From positions 124,001 to 188,000 of the forward strand of contig NZ_JACHYN010000004.1 in NCBI RefSeq assembly GCF_014192915.1: 64,000 bases of DNA, written 5' to 3'. The translations under genes and the position numbers were made by a program. Every line of letters begins with the position of its first letter. Position 1 is the stretch's first letter. The DNA is from Azospirillum sp. OGB3 (GTDB lineage: Bacteria > Pseudomonadota > Alphaproteobacteria > Azospirillales > Azospirillaceae). This document shows, one piece after another, positions 25,241-34,717 of the stretch. Under the pieces are notes generated by a model. The model worked only from the letters and a program-made list of their open reading frames with translations. It was not told the origin of the DNA and searched no databases.

Positions 25241-26112
25241 CGATGAACGAACCGATCAGCGACATCGACCTGAACGCCTATGTGGACGGCGAACTCGACG
25301 CGCAGCGCCGCATCGAGGTTGAGGCCTATCTGGAAGCCAACCCGGAGGAGGCGGCCCGCGTCATGCACGACATGCGGGTGCGCGACGAGATCAGCCTGTT
25401 CATGGCCGGCCCCACCCTGGAGAAGGCCGAGCCGGCCCCGCCCGAACCGCCTGCCGCCCCGGCCCAGCCGGCGGTCGGCGCCGGCGCGCCACTGCCGCGC
25501 CGCAAGCAGTGGGGCGCCCTGTGGCGGCGGCCGGCGGCCGAACTGATGAATCGGGCACGGGCGCGGGCCGCCACCGGCTCGGGCCGTGGGCGGCGCGCCG
25601 TGGCGGCACTCTGCCTCGTCGGGCTCGGCTGGACGGCGCACAGCGCGGTGTCCTCCCTCTCGGTCAACCCCGTCGCCACGGCCCACGCGGCCACCCACTA
25701 CATCACCATCGCGGCCCAGACCCACCAGCAGGCGCTGCACAGCGGGATCGACTTCAAGCCCTTCGCCGACGCCGCCCAATCCCTGGTGAACCGACTCGCC
25801 TCCGCCAACCCGGAGGTCGCGGTGCCGATCCCGCAGCTCGACATCGGGCAGGCGCCGGACGGGCTGCGCACGGTGGCCTGGGATGGTGGGGTCGCGGTGC
25901 AGGCGGCCTACCGCCACGGCGGATCGGAACTGATCACGCTGTTCGCCAGCGAGGTCGACCGCTTCGCCGTCACCGAACCCCAGGCGGAACGGATCGGCAA
26001 TGTCTCGGTCGCCTACTGGCAGGTCGGGACGACGGTCTACGCGCTGTGCGGCGAACAGCCGGAGAAGGAAATCCTGGCCCACGCCCGCGACGCCCGCATG
26101 GCGTGGTTCTAA
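25237..26112 (+). CDS. Membrane-anchored anti-sigma factor
   Basis: A 291-residue protein translationally coupled to the ECF sigma factor. The N-terminal cytoplasmic part (about 1-60: DIDLNAYVDGELDAQRRIEV, then EANPEEAARV) is typical of anti-sigma domains, though without a clear zinc-binding HXXXCXXC. A Pro/Ala-rich linker follows, then one membrane helix at about 122-142 (RRAVAALCLVGLGWTAHSAV) and a periplasmic domain of about 150 residues. It should hold the sigma factor at the membrane until an envelope signal arrives. The Met two codons downstream is an alternative start. Confidence 0.85.
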   Translation: MTMNEPISDIDLNAYVDGELDAQRRIEVEAYLEANPEEAARVMHDMRVRDEISLFMAGPTLEKAEPAPPEPPAAPAQPAVGAGAPLPRRKQWGALWRRPAAELMNRARARAATGSGRGRRAVAALCLVGLGWTAHSAVSSLSVNPVATAHAATHYITIAAQTHQQALHSGIDFKPFADAAQSLVNRLASANPEVAVPIPQLDIGQAPDGLRTVAWDGGVAVQAAYRHGGSELITLFASEVDRFAVTEPQAERIGNVSVAYWQVGTTVYALCGEQPEKEILAHARDARMAWF

Positions 26113-26172
26113 AGCATACGCATTGAACGACAAGCCTCTGAACGACAAGCATCCGAAGGACATGGTGAGACG

Positions 26173-26895
26173 ATGAGCGGACCCTTCTACGGAAACCAAT
26201 TCGGCAGCGCGGCGCCGGCCTACGGCGCGGCGTTCGACGAGGGCCTGCGCAAGCACATGCTGCGGGTCTACAACTTCATGATGCTCGGCCTTGGCGTGAC
26301 GGGGCTGGTGGCGCTGTTCGTGGCGAGCACGCCGGCGCTGTACGTTCCGATCTTCACGACCCCGCTGAAGTGGGTGGTGATGCTGGCGCCGCTGGCCTTC
26401 ATCATGGTGCTGTCCTTCCGCTTCCACGCGATGTCGGCGACCGCGCTGCAGGGGCTGTTCTGGGCCTTCTGCGCGGTGATGGGCGTGTCGATGGCGTCGA
26501 TCTTCCTGGTCTTCACCGGGGCCAGCGTGGCGCGGGTGTTCTTCATCACCGCGGCGATGTTCGCGGCGATGAGCCTGTGGGGCTACACCACCAAGGCCGA
26601 CCTGTCGAAGATGGGCTCGTTCCTGATGATGGGCCTGATCGGCATCGTCATCGCCAGCCTGGTCAACATCTTCGTTGGCTCCAGCGCGCTGCAGTTCGCC
26701 ATCTCGGTCATCGGCGTGGTCATCTTCACCGGCCTGACCGCCTACGACACCCAGCGCATCAAGGAAGAGTACGCCGAGGGTTACGGCCACGAGGGCAACA
26801 CCAAGCTCGCCGTCATGGGCGCCCTCTCGCTCTACCTCAACTTCATCAACCTCTTCCAGATGCTCCTCCAGCTCATGGGCAACCGCGAGGAGTAA
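26173..26895 (+). CDS. Bax inhibitor-1/YccA-family membrane protein
   Basis: A 240-residue inner-membrane protein with seven predicted helices, the usual length and layout of the BI-1/YccA (TMBIM) family. The C-terminal pair of acidic residues is seen around FTGLTAYDTQRIKEEYAEG. Bacterial members are linked to membrane protein quality control (YccA inhibits FtsH) or act as pH-gated calcium leaks. The gene stands 60 bases after the anti-sigma factor and is closed by a strong terminator, so it may be a separate unit or the end of that operon. Confidence 0.95.
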   Translation: MSGPFYGNQFGSAAPAYGAAFDEGLRKHMLRVYNFMMLGLGVTGLVALFVASTPALYVPIFTTPLKWVVMLAPLAFIMVLSFRFHAMSATALQGLFWAFCAVMGVSMASIFLVFTGASVARVFFITAAMFAAMSLWGYTTKADLSKMGSFLMMGLIGIVIASLVNIFVGSSALQFAISVIGVVIFTGLTAYDTQRIKEEYAEGYGHEGNTKLAVMGALSLYLNFINLFQMLLQLMGNREE

Positions 26896-26929
26896 GGCGG
26901 CGCTTCCATCCGGCGCACCGCCTGCCAGA

Positions 26930-26970
26930 AAGGGCCGGCCGCTTCCCGCGGCCGGCCCTTTTCCTTTTTA
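26930..26970 (+). terminator. Strong intrinsic terminator
   Basis: Thirteen-base arms AAGGGCCGGCCGC/GCGGCCGGCCCTT with a five-base loop, then TTTTCCTTTTT. It ends the Bax-inhibitor gene transcript. The minus-strand gene ending at 26968 is convergent. Confidence 0.9.
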
Positions 26971-27456
26971 TGGCTTGCCGGTTGCCGGAGCGGCGTCCGG
27001 TCTGGGCGGATACTCCACGGACACGATGTGCAGGGAGTTGTTCGGGAAGGAGCAGGCCGCTTCCGGCGCCATCTGGGATGCCGGATCGAAGGCGTAGGGA
27101 CGGGGGGAACGGCCGGCCATCGCCCCGTTCCTCCCTTCAGCCGCCCCGGCCGCCGCCGTCTGCACGCCCGGCCCGGTCACCCGCGACGTCCAGGGTGCCC
27201 CGGTGAAGACGCCCGGCGTGGACTCTTCCGCCCACAGCCACAGCACGCGGGTGCCCACCGGCTGCGGCTGCGTGAAGGAGTGCAGCACCCGCTCGCAGGT
27301 CTCCCGGTCCATGTTGTGGATCGCCCGTTCGACCACCGTGTTCTCCGTCCGGGGCGTCCATCGCGACAGCAGCAGCGAGCCGAGGGCCACGCTGACCGCC
27401 ACCCCGCCCAGAGAGCAGGCGACCACCAGCCGGAAACTGCCGTCGTCCTTTGCCAT
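26968..27456 (-). CDS. Unrecognised single-pass membrane protein
   Basis: A 162-residue protein not matched to a family I know. One N-terminal membrane helix lies at about 8-30 (LVVACSLGGVAVSVALGSLL), followed by a periplasmic domain with two Cys (in ETCERVL and EAACSFP) that could form a disulphide, and a Pro-rich end. The Met at 27456 is preferred because the helix follows directly; the frame is open to 27558, with another Met at 27484. It converges on the Bax-inhibitor gene. Confidence 0.55.
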   Translation of the reverse strand: MAKDDGSFRLVVACSLGGVAVSVALGSLLLSRWTPRTENTVVERAIHNMDRETCERVLHSFTQPQPVGTRVLWLWAEESTPGVFTGAPWTSRVTGPGVQTAAAGAAEGRNGAMAGRSPRPYAFDPASQMAPEAACSFPNNSLHIVSVEYPPRPDAAPATGKP

Positions 27457-27627
27457 TCCGTGACTCCGCCATCGATTGTCCATGCCCCCCTCCGCCGACA
27501 CGACCACACCCCTGCACCGCTCCGCCCTGTCCCGCTCCGCCCTTGTCCCGCTCCGCAAGGCCGGCCCGGAACGCCGAAAAGGGGACCACGCGCGTGGTCC
27601 CCTTCGGTCGATCCGCTGAAGCGGAGG

Positions 27628-28956
27628 TTATGGGCTGGCCGCCGCCGTGACCGGACCCGTACCCTGCTGGGCGGCGAGTTCGGCGTTGCGGGCATGGTGC
27701 TTGCGCAACATGGGCCGCAGGACGGTGATGGCGCAGACCGCCGCGAACAGATCCATGGTGGCGCAGATGTAGAGCACGGTCGCCCAGGTGCCGGTGGCTT
27801 CCATCAGCAGGTTGCCCAGCGGGACCAGGAGAGCCGCGATGCCCTTGGCGCAGTACAGCACGCCGTAGATCTTCGCCGCGTGCTTGGTGCCGAAGGTGTC
27901 CGCCGAGGTCGCGCTGAACAGGCTGTACACTTCGCCCCAGGCCAGGAACACCATGCCCGACAGGATCAGGAACATGATCGGGTCGTGGCCGAAGCGGCTG
28001 AGCATCAGGATGCCGATGCCTTCGAAGGTGAAGGCGATGAACATGGTCGCTTCACGGCCGATGTGGTCGGAGATGAAGCCGAACAGCGGACGGGAGATGC
28101 CGTTCATCACGCGGTCGAGCATCAGCGCGAAGGGCAGTGCCGCCATGGTGATGCCGAACAGACTGATCGGAGCTTCCTTCACGCCCAGATCGTGGGCGAT
28201 CACGCCGAGCTGGGCCACCGCCATCAGACCGCCCGAGACGGTGCAGATGAACATGACCATCATGACCCAGAACACCGGCGTCTGCAGCGCTTCCTTCAGC
28301 GTGTAGTCGCGGCGGGACTGCAGGACCTTGGTCGAGGACTTCACCTGATCCTTCTGCGGGGCGCGCAGGAAGAAGGCGGCGGCGATGATGATCGTGCCCT
28401 GCAGCAGGCCAAACCAGAAGAAGGCCGCCTGGTAGCCCGAGGAGTGGATCATGTTGGCGATCGGCAGGATGGTCAGGGCCGAGCCGGCGCCGTAGCCGCC
28501 CGCAGTCAGGCCGACGGCGAGGCCGCGCTTGTCCGGGAACCACTTGATGGCGCTGTTGACGCAGGTGGCGTAGACGCAGCCGACGCCGACGCCGCCGATG
28601 GCCGAGCCGAAATAGAGCATGCCGAGCGAGCCGGCGTAGCTGTCGATGATCCAGGAGAGGCCGGTCATCACGCCGCCGAAGGCGACGATGACGCGGGGGC
28701 CGTAGCGGTCGATGAAGTAGCCTTCGATGGGGGTCAGCCAGGTCTGGACGACGACGAAGACGGTAAAGGCGGTCTGGATCGAAGCGCGGGTCCAGCCGTG
28801 GGTGGCCTGGATTTCCGGCACGAAGAGCGTCCAGGCATACTGGATGTTGGCCGCGGCCACCATGCAGACGATGCCGACGACGATCTGCATCCAACGCGCG
28901 CCTTCGGAAATGGGCGCCTGCTTGCCGCCAGGCGGTGCAGCGATGGACTGACTCAT
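27628..28956 (-). CDS. MFS transporter, OFA (oxalate/formate antiporter) family
   Basis: A 442-residue, 12-helix MFS protein of the oxalate/formate antiporter family. Typical features are the N-terminal segment IVCMVAAANIQYAWTLFVPE, the repeat segment GGVGVGCVYATCVNSAIKWFPDKRGLAVG, and helix 11 around YCAKGIAALLVP, whose Lys matches the substrate-binding Lys position of OxlT. The ATG at 28956 follows GGAGGAAGA. Known members exchange oxalate, formate or other carboxylates. No oxalate decarboxylase genes are near, so the substrate may be another monocarboxylate. A GntR-type operator candidate lies 161 bases upstream at 29118. Confidence 0.92.
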   Translation of the reverse strand: MSQSIAAPPGGKQAPISEGARWMQIVVGIVCMVAAANIQYAWTLFVPEIQATHGWTRASIQTAFTVFVVVQTWLTPIEGYFIDRYGPRVIVAFGGVMTGLSWIIDSYAGSLGMLYFGSAIGGVGVGCVYATCVNSAIKWFPDKRGLAVGLTAGGYGAGSALTILPIANMIHSSGYQAAFFWFGLLQGTIIIAAAFFLRAPQKDQVKSSTKVLQSRRDYTLKEALQTPVFWVMMVMFICTVSGGLMAVAQLGVIAHDLGVKEAPISLFGITMAALPFALMLDRVMNGISRPLFGFISDHIGREATMFIAFTFEGIGILMLSRFGHDPIMFLILSGMVFLAWGEVYSLFSATSADTFGTKHAAKIYGVLYCAKGIAALLVPLGNLLMEATGTWATVLYICATMDLFAAVCAITVLRPMLRKHHARNAELAAQQGTGPVTAAASP

Positions 28957-29117
28957 TACTCTTCCTCCCCAATGCGGTGATCGAACACTCAACTCAGCCG
29001 GGCGGGGCCGATGGTTGTTGTCGCATTGCCTTTCTTCGGGGCTTGCGTGCCCTTCACGTCTTGGCGGGAGCACCACCGCCACCGTTGGGAGAGGCTTGGT
29101 GTTCCGCATTTCGTACT

Positions 29118-29127
29118 TGGTATACCA
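29118..29127. promoter_or_regulatory. GntR(FCD)-type operator candidate
   Basis: TGGTATACCA is a perfect palindrome with the GT-N-AC core usual for FadR/FCD-subfamily GntR operators. It lies 161 bases upstream of the OFA transporter start. No GntR gene is in the window. Confidence 0.45.
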
Positions 29128-29266
29128 CACAATCAGCGGAACACAACATCCGTTTCAGGAATCACAGCACAAATAGTCCCCCTTGTCGCAACTATCGTTG
29201 CAGGTATGCCTTGCGCAAAATCAGCATTGGCGATGCCAAACTTTCGTACTATGACTTTGAAGTAAC

Positions 29267-29298
29267 AAAAAAAAGGCCGCGCCAAAGCAGGCGCGGCC
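29267..29298 (-). terminator. Orphan minus-strand intrinsic terminator
   Basis: GGCCGCGCC and GGCGCGGCC form a perfect nine-pair stem with a six-base loop; on the minus strand it is followed by eight T. No minus-strand gene is visible between it and napE, so it may end a small RNA or shield the OFA gene from read-through. Confidence 0.75.
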
Positions 29299-29730
29299 TC
29301 TGATTGAGTTCGCTTCACTTACGATCACAACAGTGGAGAAGCCGTTACACCAAGAACGGCTGTTCCAATCTTACAGGACTTCAGATCATCAGCAACCTCA
29401 TAGTCGATCTAATCTGCATGCCCTGTATGAGTCGGAAATAAACAATCCGGAGGCCCAAATCACACCAAGGCCATCCGACCTCCTTATCCCCTCTTCACTC
29501 AGTTTACGATCCCGCGGCCCGCTTAATCCCGGGGGCCCTCAAAAAAAAGTTCGCTCATCGAATTATCCGTCCAAGCCGCCATCGCGAGGCCAAGGCTGCG
29601 GCGTACCGGTGTGGCGTCGATCGCACGCCCGGCCGGATGGAACAGAAGGAACGCTCAACCTGTTGTTGGAACATCCGGCGGCCTTTCCGGCCGTCGGCAT
29701 CGCTACCGCCCGCCAAAAACGGGAGCCGCC

Positions 29731-29964
29731 ATGAACCGCCGCCAATCGCAGGGTCCGTTACCGGACCCCGTCCGCTTCCCGTCCCGCGCCGCTGCCAGCC
29801 CGCCCCTACCCGATCCCGGCGCGAAGCGGCGGGAGATCGCCATGTTCCTGATTCTAGCGGTGGTGATCTGGCCGATCCTGTCGGTCGCCGTCGTGGGCGG
29901 CTACGGCTTCCTGGTCTGGATGTCGCAACTCATCATGGGTCCGCCCGGTCCGCCCCCGGTCTGA
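29731..29964 (+). CDS. napE: NapE-family small membrane protein
   Basis: A 77-residue protein with one membrane helix. The family segment KRREIAMFLILAVVIWPILS starts near residue 32 and runs into a second hydrophobic stretch ending FLVWMSQLIMGPPGPP, which is typical of NapE. The N-terminal 30 residues are Pro/Arg-rich. NapE is a small accessory protein of periplasmic nitrate reductase operons with no firmly known role. The ATG at 29731 follows GGGAG; it is the first gene of napEFDABC. Confidence 0.9.
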   Translation: MNRRQSQGPLPDPVRFPSRAAASPPLPDPGAKRREIAMFLILAVVIWPILSVAVVGGYGFLVWMSQLIMGPPGPPPV

Positions 29965-29977
29965 GGGGGGCTGTGCC

Positions 29978-30490
29978 ATGGTCGATGAATCGGTCGATTT
30001 GGGGCGGCGGGGATTTCTTCGCGGACGGCGGCGCGCTGAGCCGGCGCCGTTGCGCCCGCCCTGGTCCCGGATGGACCGCTTCACCGACCTGTGCACCCGC
30101 TGCGGCGCCTGCGCCGACTCCTGCCCGGAGGGCATCGTCCGCCGGGGGGACGGCGGCTTTCCCGAGATCGACTTCCGGCAGGGGGAATGCAGCTTCTGCG
30201 GCGCCTGTGCCGATTCCTGCCCCGAACCGGTCTTCGACCGCACCGCCGCCCGCCCCTGGACGCTGGCGGCGCGGATCGGCCCGTCCTGCCTCGCCATAAA
30301 CCGCGTCGTCTGCCGGAGCTGCCGCGACGCCTGCCCGGAATCGGCCATCCGTTTCGCCCTGGCGCCGGGTGGCGTAGCGGTTCCCACGGTGGAGGACGGC
30401 GCCTGCACCGGCTGCGGCGCCTGCTTGGCCGCCTGTCCCGCCGACGCCGTCACCCTGCACCCCGGACCGGAGACCACCCATGCACTCTGA
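29978..30490 (+). CDS. napF: NapF, cytoplasmic iron-sulfur protein
   Basis: A 170-residue ferredoxin-like maturation protein. The N-terminal RRGFLRGRRR is typical of NapF. Cysteine groups: CTRCGACADSCPE (about 43-55), CSFCGACADSCPE (about 71-83), the shorter CRSCRDACP (about 111-119) and CTGCGACLAACPA near 147. NapF helps load iron-sulfur clusters or electrons into NapA before Tat export. It lies 13 bases after napE and its end overlaps napD by 11 bases. Confidence 0.93.
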   Translation: MVDESVDLGRRGFLRGRRRAEPAPLRPPWSRMDRFTDLCTRCGACADSCPEGIVRRGDGGFPEIDFRQGECSFCGACADSCPEPVFDRTAARPWTLAARIGPSCLAINRVVCRSCRDACPESAIRFALAPGGVAVPTVEDGACTGCGACLAACPADAVTLHPGPETTHAL

Positions 30491-30794
30491 TGCCCCCGAC
30501 CGGCCGGCCGACGCGCTGGCGGAATGGCACATCGCCTCGATCCTCGTCCATCTGCGGCCCGAGCGCAGCCCCGATGTGCGTGCCGCCGTCGCCGCGCTGG
30601 GCGACGTGGAGGTCCATGCCGAGGAGCGGGGCCGGATGGTGGTGACCGTGGAAGGTCCCCACGAGGGCCGGATCGCCGACCGCATGACCGCGATCCACTT
30701 GATGCCCGGCGTGATGTCGGCGGTCATGGTCTTCCACCACGCCGAGCCGATGGCGGCCCGCAGCGCGGACGAGGTCGGTACGGCGCGGCGTTGA
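30480..30794 (+). CDS. napD: NapD, NapA-specific chaperone
   Basis: A 104-residue protein of the NapD family, which binds the Tat signal peptide of NapA and holds back export until the cofactor is inserted. The core [20 protein letters not shown] and the second ferredoxin-fold repeat ([13 protein letters not shown]) are typical. The ATG at 30480 lies inside the last codons of napF. It is slightly longer than E. coli NapD (87 residues) at both ends. Confidence 0.93.
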   Translation: MHSDAPDRPADALAEWHIASILVHLRPERSPDVRAAVAALGDVEVHAEERGRMVVTVEGPHEGRIADRMTAIHLMPGVMSAVMVFHHAEPMAARSADEVGTARR

Positions 30795-30838
30795 CGCGCC
30801 AGATTTTACATTCGTCAAGAAAAGGGGGGAGGAAACCC

Positions 30839-33331
30839 ATGCTTGACCGGCGGGATTTCATCAAGGCGCAGGCGGTTGCGGCCGCCGCGACGGCGGGGGG
30901 CATCAGCCTGCCCGCCATGGCCCAACCATCCATGGTGGCGGGCGAGGACGCCCAGCTCACCTGGTCCAAGGCGCCTTGCCGCTTCTGCGGCACCGGATGC
31001 AGCGTCATGGTCGCCACCAAGGACAACCGCGTCGTCGCCACCCACGGCGATATGCAGGCGGAGGTCAACCGCGGCCTGAACTGCGTGAAGGGCTATTTCC
31101 TGTCCAAGATCATGTACGGGCAGGACCGGCTGACCCAGCCGCTGCTCCGTATGCGCGACGGCAAGTACCACAAGGATGGCGAATTCCGCCCGGTGTCCTG
31201 GGACGAGGCCTTCGACGAGATGGCCCGCCAGTGGAAACGAGTGTTGAAGGAGAAGGGGCCGGACGCCGTCGGCATGTTCGGGTCCGGCCAATGGACGATC
31301 TGGGAGGGCTACGCCGCGTCTAAGCTGATGCGCGCCGGCTTCCGCACCAACAACCTGGACCCCAACGCCCGCCACTGCATGGCGTCGGCCGCCGTGGCCT
31401 TCATCCGGACCTTCGGCATGGACGAGCCGATGGGGTGCTACGACGATTTCGAACACGCCGACGCCTTTGTCCTCTGGGGCTCCAACATGGCGGAGATGCA
31501 CCCCATCCTGTGGACCCGCATCACCGACCGGCGGCTGGCCCACAATCATGTGAAGGTGGCCGTCCTCTCGACCTTCGAGCATCGCAGCTTCGAACTGGCC
31601 GACATCCCGATGATCTTCGAGCCGGGGACCGATCTGGCCATCCTGAACTACATCGCCAACCACATCATCCAGAGCGGGCGGGTGAACAAGGCGTTCATCG
31701 AGAAGCATTGCAGCTTCCGCCTGGGACAGAAGGACATCGGCTACGGCCTGCGCCCCGAAAGCGTGCTGGAGGTGCGCGCGGCGAACGCCAAGGACCCGAC
31801 CGATTCCAAGCCCATGAGCTTCGACGAGTTCGCCACCTTCGTCAGCGACTACACGCTGGACAAGGTGGCGGAGCTGAGCAAGGTGCCGAAGGAACGGCTG
31901 CTGGCGCTCGCCGAGATGTACGCCGACCCGAAGACCAAGGTCATGTCGCTGTGGACCATGGGCTTCAACCAGCACGTCCGCGGCGTGTGGGTGAACCATA
32001 TGGTCTACAACATCCACCTGCTGACCGGAAAAATCTCGGAACCGGGAAACAGCCCCTTCTCGCTGACCGGCCAGCCCTCGGCCTGCGGCACGGCGCGCGA
32101 GGTCGGCACCTTCGCCCACCGGCTGCCCGCCGACATGCAGGTGACCAACCCCACCCACCGCTCCCACGTCGAGGAAGGCTGGAAGATCCCCAAGGGCCTG
32201 CTGCCCGGCAAGATCGGCTATCACGCCGTTCTGCAGGACCGGATGCTGAAGGACGGTAAGCTCAACGCCTACTGGATCATGGTCAACAACAACCTCCAGG
32301 CCGCACCCAACAGCGACAACGAGACCTATCCCGGCTACCGCAATCCGGAGAATTTCATCGTCGTCTCGGACGCCTACCCGACGGTGACCGCCGCCGCCGC
32401 CGACCTGATCCTGCCCGCCGCCATGTGGGTGGAGAAGGAGGGCGCCTACGGCAACGCGGAGCGGCGGACCCATTTCTGGCACCAGCTCGTCAACGCGCCG
32501 GGCGAGGCGCGCTCCGACCTCTGGCAGCTCATGGAGTTCTCCAAGCGCTTCACCACCGACGAGGTGTGGCCTAAGGAAATCCTGGATGCCAATCCGGACT
32601 TCCGGGGCAAGACCCTGTTCGACGTGCTGTTCCGCAACGGCAACGTCGACCGCTTCCCGCTGTCGGAGGTGAACCCCGCCTACGAGAACCGGGAGTCGAA
32701 GGCGTTCGGTTTCTACGTGCAGAAGGGGCTGTTCGAGGAATACGCCGCCTTCGGGCGCGGCCACGGCCACGATCTGGCGCCCTTTGACACCTATCACGAG
32801 GTGCGCGGGCTGCGCTGGCCGGTGGTCGAGGGCAAGGAGACGAAGTGGCGCTACCGGGAGGGGCTTGACCCCTATGTCCCCAAGGGCGAGGGGGTGCGCT
32901 TCTACGGAAACCCGGACGGCAAGGCCAACCTGTTCGCCTTCCCCTACGAACCCCCGGCGGAATCGCCGGACAAGGACTTCGACCTCTGGCTGGTCACGGG
33001 GCGCGTGCTGGAGCACTGGCACTCCGGCTCGATGACCATGCGGGTGCCCGAACTCTACAAGGCCATGCCGATGGCGCTGGTCTACATGCACCCGGACGAC
33101 GCGCAGGCGCGGGGGCTGCGCCGCGGCTCGGAGGTCAAGGTGATGTCGCGGCGCGGCGAGATGCGCACGCGGGTGGAGACGCGCGGGCGCAACCGGCCGC
33201 CGCGCGGGGTGGTCTTCGTGCCCTGGTTCGATTCGGCGCGCCTCATCAACAAATGCACGCTCGACGCCACCGACCCGATCAGCAAGCAGACGGACTTCAA
33301 GAAGTGCGCCGTCAAGATCGTGGCCGTCTGA
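30839..33331 (+). CDS. napA: NapA, periplasmic nitrate reductase catalytic subunit
   Basis: An 830-residue molybdenum bis-MGD enzyme that reduces nitrate to nitrite in the periplasm. The twin-arginine signal [15 protein letters not shown] (3-17) ends near AMA at about 28. The [4Fe-4S] site is C47-x2-C50-x3-C54 and C82; the Mo ligand is C179 in NARHCMASA, as in other Nap enzymes. The ATG at 30839 has a strong GGGGGGAGG site; the frame is open further upstream through napD. Electrons come from NapC via NapB. It is complete at both ends. Confidence 0.98.
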   Translation: MLDRRDFIKAQAVAAAATAGGISLPAMAQPSMVAGEDAQLTWSKAPCRFCGTGCSVMVATKDNRVVATHGDMQAEVNRGLNCVKGYFLSKIMYGQDRLTQPLLRMRDGKYHKDGEFRPVSWDEAFDEMARQWKRVLKEKGPDAVGMFGSGQWTIWEGYAASKLMRAGFRTNNLDPNARHCMASAAVAFIRTFGMDEPMGCYDDFEHADAFVLWGSNMAEMHPILWTRITDRRLAHNHVKVAVLSTFEHRSFELADIPMIFEPGTDLAILNYIANHIIQSGRVNKAFIEKHCSFRLGQKDIGYGLRPESVLEVRAANAKDPTDSKPMSFDEFATFVSDYTLDKVAELSKVPKERLLALAEMYADPKTKVMSLWTMGFNQHVRGVWVNHMVYNIHLLTGKISEPGNSPFSLTGQPSACGTAREVGTFAHRLPADMQVTNPTHRSHVEEGWKIPKGLLPGKIGYHAVLQDRMLKDGKLNAYWIMVNNNLQAAPNSDNETYPGYRNPENFIVVSDAYPTVTAAAADLILPAAMWVEKEGAYGNAERRTHFWHQLVNAPGEARSDLWQLMEFSKRFTTDEVWPKEILDANPDFRGKTLFDVLFRNGNVDRFPLSEVNPAYENRESKAFGFYVQKGLFEEYAAFGRGHGHDLAPFDTYHEVRGLRWPVVEGKETKWRYREGLDPYVPKGEGVRFYGNPDGKANLFAFPYEPPAESPDKDFDLWLVTGRVLEHWHSGSMTMRVPELYKAMPMALVYMHPDDAQARGLRRGSEVKVMSRRGEMRTRVETRGRNRPPRGVVFVPWFDSARLINKCTLDATDPISKQTDFKKCAVKIVAV

Positions 33332-33346
33332 GGGAGGACCGCAACC

Positions 33347-33829
33347 ATGCGCCGCCATCTCATGCTCGCGCTGGCCGCGGCCCTGCCCTGCCTCGTGCCC
33401 GCCCTGCTCGCCGCCCAGGGAACCGGACAGGTCCGGGAGCCCTTCCGCCCGCCGATCCAGTTCACCGACGAGGACCCGGCCCCGCCGATCCCCGCCGACG
33501 TCACGGACGACCGGCGGGTCGCCCGCAACTACCCGGAACAGCCGCCGGTCATCCCGCACAACATCCGCGATTATCAGATCAGCCTGAACAACAACCAGTG
33601 CCTGACCTGCCACAGCCGCCAGTTCACCGGCGCCACCCAAGCGCCGATGATCAGCATCACCCATTACGTCGACCGCGAGGGCCAGACACTGGGCGCCGTG
33701 GCACCGCGCCGCTATTTCTGCACGCAGTGCCACGTCCCCCAGACCATGGCCCAGCCCATCGTCCCGAACACCTTCAGGGACATGGACAGCCTCATCAGCC
33801 GCCCGTCGGACGGGGGTGACCGGCGATGA
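33347..33829 (+). CDS. napB: NapB, dihaem cytochrome c subunit
   Basis: A 160-residue periplasmic electron-transfer subunit of nitrate reductase. A Sec signal covers about residues 1-23, and the two haem c sites are CLTCH (85-89) and CTQCH (125-129). The segment [21 protein letters not shown] is typical of NapB. It passes electrons from NapC to NapA. The stop overlaps the napC start (ATGA). Confidence 0.97.
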   Translation: MRRHLMLALAAALPCLVPALLAAQGTGQVREPFRPPIQFTDEDPAPPIPADVTDDRRVARNYPEQPPVIPHNIRDYQISLNNNQCLTCHSRQFTGATQAPMISITHYVDREGQTLGAVAPRRYFCTQCHVPQTMAQPIVPNTFRDMDSLISRPSDGGDRR

Positions 33830-34512
33830 AGCTGCCCGAATTCCTGCTGCGGCCCTGGCGGATCATCGCCGGGCCCAGCCGCTACCTCAGCCTCGGCTTC
33901 CTGACGCTGGGCGGCTTCCTGGCCGGCGTGATGTTCTGGGGCGGCTTCAACACCGCCCTGGAGGTCACCAACACCGAGAAGTTCTGCACGAGCTGCCACG
34001 AGATGCGGGACAACGTGTTCGAGGAGCTGAAGACCACCATCCACTTCACCAACCGCTCCGGCGTGCGGGCGACCTGCCCGGACTGCCATGTCCCGCACAA
34101 CTGGACCGACAAGATCGCCCGCAAGATGCAGGCTTCGAAGGAGGTCTGGGGGAAGATCTTCGGCACCATCGACACCCGCGACAAGTTCGTGGAGAAGCGG
34201 CGCGAACTGGCCGAGCACGAATGGGCGCGGCTGAAGGCCAACAACTCCCTGGAATGCCGCAACTGCCACAGCGCGGAGTCGATGGACATCACCAAGCAGG
34301 GCGCGCGGGCGGCCCGCATCCATCAGCAATACTTGTTCAGCGGACAGCGGACCTGCATCGACTGCCACAAGGGCATTGCCCACCGCCTGCCGAACATGGA
34401 CGGCGTGCCGCCGGGCTGGAGCGAGGCGTCCACGGGTGCGGGCAGCGACACGGACGACCCGCTCGGCCGCTGGCTGGCCGACGCGACGCCGGGGCCGGCG
34501 AACCCGCATTGA
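33826..34512 (+). CDS. napC: NapC, membrane-anchored tetrahaem quinol dehydrogenase
   Basis: A 228-residue NapC/NirT-family cytochrome that takes electrons from the quinol pool. One N-terminal membrane anchor lies at about 18-40. Four haem sites are present: CTSCH (54-58), CPDCH (84-88), CRNCH (144-148) and CIDCH (177-181). It is the last gene of the operon, and there is no napGH, so quinol oxidation depends on NapC. A CCCTCTCCCC palindrome follows 15 bases after the stop. Confidence 0.97.
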   Translation: MKLPEFLLRPWRIIAGPSRYLSLGFLTLGGFLAGVMFWGGFNTALEVTNTEKFCTSCHEMRDNVFEELKTTIHFTNRSGVRATCPDCHVPHNWTDKIARKMQASKEVWGKIFGTIDTRDKFVEKRRELAEHEWARLKANNSLECRNCHSAESMDITKQGARAARIHQQYLFSGQRTCIDCHKGIAHRLPNMDGVPPGWSEASTGAGSDTDDPLGRWLADATPGPANPH

Positions 34513-34527
34513 CGGGGTAATAAAATT

Positions 34528-34710
34528 CCCTCTCCCCTCTGGGGAGAGGGTTAGGGTGAGGGGGTTGCGCGTGGCAGTGCGTCCGGCACAAGCGCATCCT
34601 CCCCACCCGCCCGCTTCACGGGTAACCCTCTCCCCGCTTTCAGCGGGCCAAAGGTCCACCTGTCACGTCACCACAAACTTGCTGTTTGCGCGTGAGCGGA
34701 GGGGAGAGGG
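34528..34710. repeat. CCCTCTCCCC palindrome element after napC
   Basis: Positions 34528-34550 carry the 23-base palindrome identical to that at 14065. TAGGGTGAGG, a CCCACCCGCCCGCTTCACGGG segment, CCCTCTCCCC and a final GGGGAGAGGG at about 34701 follow, giving a composite of 180 bases like that at 12933 but less regular. It may terminate the nap transcript. Confidence 0.6.
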
Positions 34711-34717
34711 CAGGCAA

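Larger units (their letters stand above)
28957..29730. other. Long intergenic region, relatively AT-rich
   Basis: This 774-base region between the divergent OFA transporter and napE holds no convincing gene. The part at about 29110-29560 is clearly richer in A+T than its neighbours. It contains the TGGTATACCA palindrome, a GCAAC-TATC-GTTGC repeat near 29187, an orphan minus-strand terminator at 29267 and an AGCCGTT/AACGGCT hairpin at 29340-29361. Short open frames across it have poor composition or cross the terminator. Confidence 0.7.

Noticed and set aside
29133-29318. A 61-codon minus-strand open frame in the intergenic region
   Set aside because: It runs straight through the orphan terminator hairpin and its T-run and has no RBS; better explained as non-coding.
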